Assembly (NCBI GenBank): GCA_964551295.1
Contig: CAZKDJ010000014.1
Span: 1 to 38,439 of the forward strand
DNA length: 38,439 bases
Source: JAFGED01 sp964551295
GTDB lineage: Bacteria > Chloroflexota > Anaerolineae > B4-G1
Direction: 5' to 3'
The first letter of the stretch is position 1, and the number at the start of each line of letters is the position of its first letter. Under the pieces are notes generated by a model, which worked only from the letters and a program-made list of their open reading frames with translations, was not told the origin of the DNA and did no database searches. A program made the translations under genes and the position numbers. Below are positions 1-6,277 of this stretch, in pieces.

Positions 1-42
1 GATTTTCATCAACACGCACATGTGCACACCAAGAATTTGGAT

Positions 43-1086
43 CTACTGAGTCTGGTGGCGACGCAGAATCTCTTTGACCAGGGCCAGCCCGAGACCGCTG
101 CCTTCTGTCCCGCGCCGGTCCACCCGGTAGAAACGACGCGTGACGTGCGGCAGGTGCTCCGCCGGAATGCCCGGGCCGGTGTCGCATACCGCGCACTCGA
201 CCCCCTCTCGATGCCGCCGCAGTGAGACCTCCACCCGATCACCGGACCGCGAGTACTTGCAGCCATTGTCCAAGAGGTTGAGGAACACCTGCAGAAGATA
301 ATCCGCATTGCCCAGGACGAGGGGCAGCGGCGTATCGGCCTGGAGCGAGAGGTCGATCTGCCGCTCCTCCGCCTTGGGAGCCATCTGCGCGACGGCCTGT
401 TCCACGACGCCCAACAGGGCGATTGGGCCAAGCTCGATCTCGGTGCTGGTCTCCAGCCGCCCCAGCTCCAGCATGCGATGGACCAGACGCGACATGCGCT
501 GCGTCTCTGTCTTGAGCAAGCGCAGCGACTGCTGGCCAGTCTCGGTGGAGATATCGGGCAGTTGCAGGATCTCGAGATGCGTCAGAATCGTGGCGATGGG
601 CGTGCGCAACTCGTGAGAGAGCGCGCTGAGCAGATAGCCAGCGGCTTGTTCGGCCCGCTGCTGCGCGGTGACGTCCTGCACGAAAACCACCTGCCCACTA
701 TCCGACCGCGTGATCAACCATTGCACCGTCTCGCCCGAAGGCAAGGACACGGTGCGGTAGCGTCCCGCCGAGTGTTCCGCACCCCGCGCGGCCTCCCGAT
801 CCGCCTCGAGCAAGGAGACCCATTCGGCCTCGGGGAACGATCCGGCAGGCGACGGCAGTCCGAGCAGACGCTGGGCGTAGGGGTTGGCGTAACGGTACAT
901 CCGCGAGTCGCCCAGTGCCAGCAGTCCGACAGGCGCTTGCTCCAGAACCTGGCGTATCTCCCGCAGGCCATATAATGCCGCCTGCCGCCTGCGTTGCCAA
1001 CGTTCGAGCGCGATGGCGGCGACGACAGCGACGACCACCAAGGTCAAAAGGCCGGAAATGAATAGGCGGAAATCAATAAAGAACAT
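43..1086 (-). CDS. PAS-domain sensor histidine kinase, C-terminally short
   Basis: Probable membrane-anchored sensor kinase that autophosphorylates on histidine and passes phosphate to a response regulator, which is not in view. From the ATG at 1086 the product is 347 residues: one N-terminal membrane segment (about residues 3-25), a linker, a PAS-like region (about 45-140), a DHp H-box (SALSHELRTP, His near 159), then the ATPase N-box (NLLDNGCKYS), G1 (CDTGPGIP), F-box (RFYRVDR) and G2 (GSGLGLALVKEIL). The protein stops four residues after LRRH, where the family normally continues about 20-25 residues through a glycine pair and the last beta strands. A TTG at 1107 gives a longer frame, but its extra residues are encoded by a tandem repeat, so I prefer the ATG. 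It lies 51 bases after the amidohydrolase and may be co-transcribed. Kinase identity is secure; activity is uncertain because of the short end. Confidence 0.85.
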   Translation of the reverse strand: MFFIDFRLFISGLLTLVVVAVVAAIALERWQRRRQAALYGLREIRQVLEQAPVGLLALGDSRMYRYANPYAQRLLGLPSPAGSFPEAEWVSLLEADREAARGAEHSAGRYRTVSLPSGETVQWLITRSDSGQVVFVQDVTAQQRAEQAAGYLLSALSHELRTPIATILTHLEILQLPDISTETGQQSLRLLKTETQRMSRLVHRMLELGRLETSTEIELGPIALLGVVEQAVAQMAPKAEERQIDLSLQADTPLPLVLGNADYLLQVFLNLLDNGCKYSRSGDRVEVSLRRHREGVECAVCDTGPGIPAEHLPHVTRRFYRVDRRGTEGSGLGLALVKEILRRHQTQ

Positions 1087-1089
1087 GGT

Positions 1090-1172
1090 AAATGTTGCAA
1101 GATGCAAGATGCAGGATGCAAGATTAATTCCCGCCTCTCAACTCTTGCCTCCTGCCCCCTGCCTCTTGATTC
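1090..1172. repeat. Degenerate 7-bp tandem repeat array
   Basis: On the minus strand this stretch can be cut into 7-base units: AGAGGCA, GGGGGCA and GGAGGCA, then units such as ATCTTGC, ATCCTGC, ATCTTGC, ATCTTGC. It covers the end of the amidohydrolase gene and the gap before the histidine kinase. Similar arrays occur at 2343-2377, 2795-2835 and, with period 8, at 12655-12694. They resemble the short tandemly repeated repetitive sequences known from cyanobacteria. Function unknown. Confidence 0.7.
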
Positions 1173-2334
1173 CTCCCCGCAGCAATCGCAAAGCCGATTC
1201 GGCCAAGATCGCGGCACCAATCGGCAGAGAGCGCTCGTCAATATCAAAGCGCGGGTTGTGTCCCTTGCGCTCGTCGCCCTCGATGCGGCAGCCCAACCTG
1301 AACATCGCTCCCGGCACCAGGGCCGAGAAGGCTCCAAAGTCCTCCGCCCCCATCGTCACCTCTTGCTCCAGCACGTGATCGCTCCCCAGCAGGTCAGCGG
1401 CGACCTGCCGAATGAGCCCGACCACCGCCGCATCGTTGACCATCGGCAGCCCGCCCGGCTCAATCTCAAGCTCGAAATCGCCGCCCATCGTCCGCGCTAT
1501 CTCAAACACCCGCTCGATCTCGGCGCAGATCTGCTCGCGCACCGCCTGGCTCATAAAGCGCACAGTGCCCGTGATCTCTACCCGCTCCGGGATCACGTTA
1601 CACGCTTGGCCGCCGTGGATCGCGCCGATGCTGACCACCGCCGGCGCGGTCGGCGAGAGCCGCCGGGAGACGATGCCGTTCAGCGCCAGGATCACGTGCC
1701 CGGCGATGTAGATGGGATCGACGAGCAGATGCGGGTATGCCCCGTGGCCGCCTAGACCTAGGATCGCAGCGCGGAACGTATCCACGCCAGCCGACACAGG
1801 CCCGGTCTCTACGGAGATATCGCCGACAGGAAGATTGGCACGCACGTGCAACGCCAGCACTGCATCCACCCCCTCCATCGCGCCGTCCTCCACCATGCGC
1901 GGCGCACCGCTGATCCCCTCCTCATCTCCGCGCTCCTCCGAGGGCTGGAACAGGAAACGCACCGTGCCGGGAAACTCCTCCGCCGCCAACAGCGTCGCCA
2001 CACCCAGCGCGATGGCGGTGTGGGCGTCGTGACCACAGGCGTGCATCACGCCGGGAACCCGGGAGGCATAGGGCACGTCGGTGGCCTCCTGGATGGGTAG
2101 CGCGTCCATGTCGGCGCGGATGGCGACGACGGGAGCCCCCTCGCCACGCTCTGCCACCACCCCGGTGCGCCCCACTCCAGTGCGCACGCAATAGCCCAGG
2201 TCCTCCACCACCTCCGCCACGCGGGCCGCGGTGTGCGTCTCCTGGAAGCCCAACTCGGGGTTGGCATGGAAATCCCGTCTCCAGGTGACCAACTGGTTAG
2301 CGATCTCGTGTGCACGTTCTAACGTGTTGATCAG
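1138..2334 (-). CDS. M20D-family metal-dependent amidohydrolase
   Basis: Cytoplasmic hydrolase of the hippurate hydrolase/N-acyl-amino-acid amidohydrolase family, which removes acyl groups from N-acylated amino acids using a two-metal site. Visible landmarks are WRRDFHANPELGF, IRADMDALPI, the metal-binding HACGHDAH, FQPSEE with the catalytic glutamate pair, GLGGHGAYPH in the dimerisation lid, and MGAEDFGAF with the later GHNPRFDID. The first common start codon is TTG at 2292, but the family N-terminus clearly extends upstream in frame (LERAHEIANQLVTWRRDF), and no ATG, GTG or TTG lies between there and the in-frame stop. I place the start at CTG 2334, beside a GGAGG, giving 398 residues, a normal family length; ATC at 2331 is an alternative. 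The last residues (KRQGAGGKS) are encoded by a 7-bp repeat. Substrate unknown. Confidence 0.87.
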   Translation of the reverse strand: MINTLERAHEIANQLVTWRRDFHANPELGFQETHTAARVAEVVEDLGYCVRTGVGRTGVVAERGEGAPVVAIRADMDALPIQEATDVPYASRVPGVMHACGHDAHTAIALGVATLLAAEEFPGTVRFLFQPSEERGDEEGISGAPRMVEDGAMEGVDAVLALHVRANLPVGDISVETGPVSAGVDTFRAAILGLGGHGAYPHLLVDPIYIAGHVILALNGIVSRRLSPTAPAVVSIGAIHGGQACNVIPERVEITGTVRFMSQAVREQICAEIERVFEIARTMGGDFELEIEPGGLPMVNDAAVVGLIRQVAADLLGSDHVLEQEVTMGAEDFGAFSALVPGAMFRLGCRIEGDERKGHNPRFDIDERSLPIGAAILAESALRLLRGGIKRQGAGGKS

Positions 2335-2342
2335 GCACCTCC
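2332..2342 (-). promoter_or_regulatory. Shine-Dalgarno deciding a non-canonical start
   Basis: On the minus strand GGAGG occupies 2342-2338. CTG follows after 3 nt (2334) and ATC after 6 nt (2331). There is no canonical start nearby in the amidohydrolase frame, so this is the best supported initiation region for the full-length enzyme. Confidence 0.45.
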
Positions 2343-2377
2343 GTGAAGAAAAGGATGTAAGATGCAGGACGCAGGAT
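2343..2377. repeat. Degenerate 7-bp tandem repeat
   Basis: Minus-strand units read approximately CCTAATC, CTGCGTC, CTGCATC, TTACATC, CTTTTCT. The array begins at the stop codon of the four-helix-bundle gene and ends at the ribosome binding site of the amidohydrolase. It is related to the array at 1090-1172 (shared CTGCATC-type units). Confidence 0.6.
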
Positions 2378-2793
2378 TAGGGTTTACGATATCGACGTTG
2401 TTTGCCGGAGGAAAGGACCAGGCCGCCGATGACCTCGTCGGGCATCCTGACACGGTGCTCGAATACGCCAGGCTCCAAGAAGCGACGACCCCGGTAGTAC
2501 CAACCGCGCGATTCACGCGCCGATCCCAGGGCCACGCGCTGGAAGTAGGCATTGTCCCTGCCAAAACCGCGACCGTGTCCTTCCTCGATGTTGGCACAAA
2601 TCGATCCCACGCTGCGAATCAACTGTCGCGCAATCTCCCTGCCACGCGCATCTTTCAACATCCGATCAGTGTCCTCCCAGACCAAGTCGGAAAGCAATAA
2701 CGCTTTAGGATAGACCTGAAAGTTCCACAGCGGATCCCGCCTCACACTCTCCGGCACCTGCGCCAGCCACGCCTCATAGTCCACAGTCCCCAT
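2377..2793 (-). CDS. Four-helix-bundle protein (S23 / TIGR02436-like)
   Basis: A 138-residue protein whose middle (RQLIRSVGSICANIEEGHGRG, then ALGSARESRGW) matches the four-helix-bundle family first found in intervening sequences of bacterial 23S rRNA and now known as scattered stand-alone genes. Its function is not established; toroidal pentamers have been described for relatives. The ATG at 2793 has GGAGG five bases upstream, and that GGAGG is the edge of a 7-bp repeat array. It lies between malic enzyme and the amidohydrolase on the same strand with short gaps, so it may be co-transcribed, but nothing ties it to their metabolism. The C-terminal residues after about 115 (SSGKQRRYRKP) are basic and not typical of the core fold. 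Confidence 0.8.
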   Translation of the reverse strand: MGTVDYEAWLAQVPESVRRDPLWNFQVYPKALLLSDLVWEDTDRMLKDARGREIARQLIRSVGSICANIEEGHGRGFGRDNAYFQRVALGSARESRGWYYRGRRFLEPGVFEHRVRMPDEVIGGLVLSSGKQRRYRKP

Positions 2794-2794
2794 T

Positions 2795-2835
2795 CTCCCC
2801 TCCTCTTGCTTCTTGCCTCCTGCCTCTTGCTTGTC
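2795..2835. repeat. Degenerate 7-bp tandem repeat carrying an SD
   Basis: Minus-strand units GCAAGAG, GCAGGAG, GCAAGAA, GCAAGAG, then GAGGGGA. The array fills the gap between the malic enzyme stop and the four-helix-bundle start. Its final degenerate unit creates GGAGG at 2803-2799, five bases before the ATG at 2793. Confidence 0.7.
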
Positions 2836-2839
2836 TCTT

Positions 2840-4195
2840 TCACGCCTCGGGCGCCGCCGGGATCAGCCCCTCCCTCATCAGCACCTGCACCGTCTCGCGC
2901 GCCTGGCGGATGGTCGCCTCGGCCTGGGCGTAGATATCCTCTGGCGTCTTCTCCAGCAGCGCCAGCCCCTGCTCCTGGGCCTTCAGTGCCGTGGCCACCG
3001 CCTCGCGCGGAAAGACCTCCCAATCGTCCATCGCGGGGATCAGATACTCCTCGTGGATGCCGCGCTCCTCGGCACAGGCCGCCAGTTCCTCGGCGGCGGC
3101 GATGGCCATCTCGTCGGTGATCGTCCTGGCCCGCACGTCGAGCACGCCGCGAAAGATGCCGGGAAAGCCCAAGGAGTTGTTGATCTGGTTGGGGAAATCG
3201 CTGCGCCCGGTGCCCACGATGCGCGCCCCGGCCTCCTTGGCCTCCCACGGCCATATCTCGGGGACGGGATTGGCGCACGGAAAGACAATGGCGTCCTCGG
3301 CCATACCCGCCACCCACTCCGGTTTGACCGTGCCCGGGCCAGGTTTGCTGAGGGCGATCATCACGTCGGCCCCGCGCATCGCCTCCGCCGGGCCACCCAC
3401 GATGCCCTCCGCGTTGGTCTCCTGGCAGATGCGCCACTTGTCGACAAACTTGTCCTGGCGCTCCTCGATGTCGCCACGGCCAGGGTGAAGCGTTCCCTTG
3501 CTATCGCAGGCTACAACGCCACCCAGGTCAGCCCCATACGCCTTGAGCAGACGATAATTGGCCACGTTGGCCGCCCCGATGCCGATCAGGGCGATCTTGA
3601 CCTTGCCGATCTCTTTGCCGACGACCTTGAGTGCGTTGATCACGCCCGCCAGGGTGACGGTGGCCGTGCCCTGCTGATCGTCGTGCCACACCGGGATGTC
3701 CATCTCCGCCCGAAGGGTATCCAGGATGCGAAAGCACTTGGGCTGGGCGATGTCCTCCAAGTTAATCCCGCCAAAGGAAGGCGCCAGCGCCTTGACCGTC
3801 TCGATCAGCACGTCGGGGTCCTTGGTGCGCAGCACGATAGGCACTGCGTCCACGCCGCCCAGATACTTGAACAACAGCGCCTTGCCCTCCATCACTGGCA
3901 GACCCGCCTCCGGGCCAATGTCGCCCAGGCCCAACACGCGCGTCCCATCAGAAACGATAGCGACGGTGTTCCCCCTATTCGTGTGCTCCCATACCTTTTC
4001 TGGGTGCGCCTGGATATCGCGGCAGGGGGCCGCGACGCCGGGCGTATACCAGATGCCAAAATCATCCAAGTCGCGCACGACACACTTGGGCACGATCTGC
4101 ACCTTGCCCCTGTAGAACGGATGCAGCCGCATCGCCTCTTCTGCCGGCTTGGTCGCTTTGGCCAGCAGTTCTTCTTTGGTCAGTTTATCGGACAC
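2840..4195 (-). CDS. NAD(P)-dependent malic enzyme
   Basis: Oxidative decarboxylation of malate to pyruvate, a cytoplasmic reaction linking the TCA cycle to the pyruvate pool. The 451-residue protein has GIWYTPGVAAPCRD with the catalytic tyrosine, EGKALLFKYLGGVDAVPI with the catalytic lysine, SFGGINLEDIAQPKCF and the metal-binding WHDDQQGTA, then the Rossmann motif IGIGAANVANY. Length and order fit the small bacterial malic enzymes. I chose GTG at 4195 because AGGAGGT sits just upstream and the product starts SDKLTKEELL; a longer in-frame start at 4276 would run back through the PEPCK terminator. Cofactor preference (NAD or NADP) cannot be read here. It lies next to PEP carboxykinase, so the two probably balance C3 and C4 acids, each from its own promoter. 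Confidence 0.93.
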   Translation of the reverse strand: MSDKLTKEELLAKATKPAEEAMRLHPFYRGKVQIVPKCVVRDLDDFGIWYTPGVAAPCRDIQAHPEKVWEHTNRGNTVAIVSDGTRVLGLGDIGPEAGLPVMEGKALLFKYLGGVDAVPIVLRTKDPDVLIETVKALAPSFGGINLEDIAQPKCFRILDTLRAEMDIPVWHDDQQGTATVTLAGVINALKVVGKEIGKVKIALIGIGAANVANYRLLKAYGADLGGVVACDSKGTLHPGRGDIEERQDKFVDKWRICQETNAEGIVGGPAEAMRGADVMIALSKPGPGTVKPEWVAGMAEDAIVFPCANPVPEIWPWEAKEAGARIVGTGRSDFPNQINNSLGFPGIFRGVLDVRARTITDEMAIAAAEELAACAEERGIHEEYLIPAMDDWEVFPREAVATALKAQEQGLALLEKTPEDIYAQAEATIRQARETVQVLMREGLIPAAPEA

Positions 4196-4221
4196 TAAAG
4201 ACCTCCTGTAAAATCCGGCGT

Positions 4222-4249
4222 ATTGTAGCACATCCGGGGTAGAAAACAA
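4222..4249 (-). promoter_or_regulatory. Candidate sigma70-type promoter for malic enzyme
   Basis: Minus strand: TTGTTT at 4249-4244, a 16-nt spacer and TACAAT at 4227-4222, about 27 bases before the GTG start. The -35 lies in the T-rich tail of the upstream terminator. Found by consensus only. Confidence 0.5.
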
Positions 4250-4276
4250 AGTGGGAGGCCTCAAAAGACCTCCCAC
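4241..4276 (-). terminator. Intrinsic terminator after PEP carboxykinase
   Basis: Minus strand: GTGGGAGGTC, loop TTTTGA, GGCCTCCCAC, then TTTGTTTTCT. The stem is about 9-10 bp with one mismatch or wobble and is followed by a U-rich tract. It lies 36 bases after the PEPCK stop. Confidence 0.85.
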
Positions 4277-4312
4277 GATAAACTCCCTGACCGCGTCTTG
4301 CGCGAAAACAGG

Positions 4313-6277
4313 CTATCCTTCAGTGCCCTCAACGACCTGCTCGACTGAGACGATCGGGCCGTACTTGGCCTTTAGCGCTTCCATCTCTGCCCGCTGTTCT
4401 TCATAGACCTCAAACAGCCTAGCAGGGACGTTTTCCTCCTTCCGGTAAGCCTCTTCCTGGAGATCGATTCTACCTAGGATGTTGTCGATGTAAAAAGCAA
4501 ACTGCTTGTCGTATAGATCTTTGGGGTACTCCTTTCCGATCCCGGCGAACAGCTCCTTCAGGTCCTCGTACTTGGGAATCAGGCCGATGGGCGTGTTGAT
4601 GGCGTCGATATCTCCGTTGGCCATCAGCTCCAACCAGCCAAGCCACACCTTCACGTCGCGCTTTTCGCCGAGCAGGCCCTGCCCATCCCCACCTCGGGCC
4701 TCGTGGGTCAAAAAGTAGTTCAGCCCGGCCATGATGGGTTTATTCTTTAGCTTATCCGAGTTGAAGAATACAAACTGGGCGTCCATATAATCGGCCAGGG
4801 GACCGGGGATGAACGGTTCGTTGGCCCAGGGCTGGCGACGCACCCCAGTGACCCCGACCTCGGTCGCAGTCGCCGCCGAGAGGATCGAGGCCCCGATGAC
4901 GACGCCGTGATCGGGAGTCTTGGCCACCCGCACCGGCGGCATCGTATCGCTGTCGCGCCCACTGTACGTGATCACCTCGATCTCGACACCTTTTGGATCC
5001 TCGGCAGCGGCCTCATTGTAGTTGCCAATGGAGGTGCAGTGGACCGTGCACCGCGCGTTCTTGTTAGAGATCGGAACGGGGTTGCCCTTTTCGTCCATCT
5101 TGCCCCGCCACCATCCACCCTGAAAGTTGACGCCGCGTTCGGGCAGGTCCTCGCCGGACCCCTCCCAGTACGGCACGCCGTGCACGTCGATCAGCACGTT
5201 CGTCCAGATCACCTCCGCGCCCTCTTCCCGCAGAGCCTTCATCAGGTAAGGGTCATCCTCCTGCTTGACGTCCCTGACGATGCCAAAGATGCCCTGCTCG
5301 GGATTGATGCCGCGCAACGTCCCATCGTCGGCGATCCACAACTGGGCCAGGTCGTCGCCGATGAAATCGGTGCCCACCATGGCCGTCGTGGTCTTGCCAC
5401 AGCCGGAGGGAGCCGCGCCGGCAAAGTAGGTCTTTCTGCCACCGGGGCCGGTCAGGCCGGTGACAAACATGTGCTCCGAAAGCTTGTCCTCTCGATCATA
5501 GTAGGTCGCCAGATCAACCGCAAAGCGGTGATTGCCTTTTTTCAGCAGCAGCGTGTTCCCCGCGTACGTGCAGAGCATCGAAAAAGTAGTCAGCCAACTC
5601 CGATCCATGAACACACGGGCATCCGGCAGGTCCTCCGTTCGGTTCGGCCCTTCGCCGTGCACGTTGGTAAAAAAGTATCCCACACGCTCTACCTCTTCAT
5701 CAAACCGATCGTAGACGTGCCGGTACAAGATGTTGGCCGAGTGCATGACGTAGGTCGAGGTGGTGATCTCCAGCGCCGGGATCGCCGCCGCTGCACCAAC
5801 GGGCCCGCGGCTAAAAAAGCCGACGAGCAACGTCTTGCCTCTGGCGATACCGGGCATGTGCGTTTTGACGTACTCGTACGCCTTGTCCCGCAGAATCTTT
5901 TGCGCCAGCACGCTGGTCTCTTCGCCGGGATTGACGATGTAGAACGTTCTATCGACGATGCGCGCCTGTTCCTTGGCCAGATCAAAGTGCAGCGTGTGGT
6001 CCCGCATGGCCACGGGACGCTCCTCGCCTTTATCGAGGCTCTTGATCCTGACCAGCTCCAGGTCCAGGGGCGAACCGGTATTCACAAAGACATCATCGGG
6101 ATCGGTCATCGCAATGGCGTTGGCGATCTTGAGCAAAGCCTCCTCAGTGGCGATCCGGCCCAATTTAGCCAGGTTCTCAGCATCACACTTGGCCTCAAAC
6201 ACTGCCTTCGCTTCGTCCAGGGTGTTGACCCCACCGATCTCGGCCAGGATATCAATACCTTTATTCAGTTCCAGCAT
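4313..6277 (-). CDS. pckG: Phosphoenolpyruvate carboxykinase (GTP)
   Basis: Interconverts oxaloacetate plus GTP with PEP plus CO2 and GDP, the entry step of gluconeogenesis or, in reverse, an anaplerotic step. At 654 residues it fits the GTP-dependent family rather than the shorter ATP-dependent one. The P-loop GAAPSGCGKTTTAMV contains the family's reactive cysteine; the downstream GDDLAQLWIADDGTLRGINPE holds metal-binding aspartates, and VHCTSIGNY and the C-terminal RPWANEPF-like region (here RRQPWANEPF) agree. ATG at 6277 is preceded by AAGGAG; the frame can be extended to 6346 but those residues lie across the promoter-like segment. The gene overlaps the end of the DUF2723 glycosyltransferase by 17 bases and ends in a clear terminator. 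Nucleotide specificity is inferred from family. Confidence 0.95.
   Translation of the reverse strand: MLELNKGIDILAEIGGVNTLDEAKAVFEAKCDAENLAKLGRIATEEALLKIANAIAMTDPDDVFVNTGSPLDLELVRIKSLDKGEERPVAMRDHTLHFDLAKEQARIVDRTFYIVNPGEETSVLAQKILRDKAYEYVKTHMPGIARGKTLLVGFFSRGPVGAAAAIPALEITTSTYVMHSANILYRHVYDRFDEEVERVGYFFTNVHGEGPNRTEDLPDARVFMDRSWLTTFSMLCTYAGNTLLLKKGNHRFAVDLATYYDREDKLSEHMFVTGLTGPGGRKTYFAGAAPSGCGKTTTAMVGTDFIGDDLAQLWIADDGTLRGINPEQGIFGIVRDVKQEDDPYLMKALREEGAEVIWTNVLIDVHGVPYWEGSGEDLPERGVNFQGGWWRGKMDEKGNPVPISNKNARCTVHCTSIGNYNEAAAEDPKGVEIEVITYSGRDSDTMPPVRVAKTPDHGVVIGASILSAATATEVGVTGVRRQPWANEPFIPGPLADYMDAQFVFFNSDKLKNKPIMAGLNYFLTHEARGGDGQGLLGEKRDVKVWLGWLELMANGDIDAINTPIGLIPKYEDLKELFAGIGKEYPKDLYDKQFAFYIDNILGRIDLQEEAYRKEENVPARLFEVYEEQRAEMEALKAKYGPIVSVEQVVEGTEG

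Noticed and set aside
1..42. Continuation of the histidine kinase in another frame at the left edge
   Set aside because: None of the three frames gives the expected glycine-rich end, and too few bases are available to judge.
2813..4198. Long plus-strand open frame opposite malic enzyme
   Set aside because: Shadow of a GC-rich gene: arginine/histidine/leucine-rich translation with no family pattern, fully antisense to a clear enzyme.
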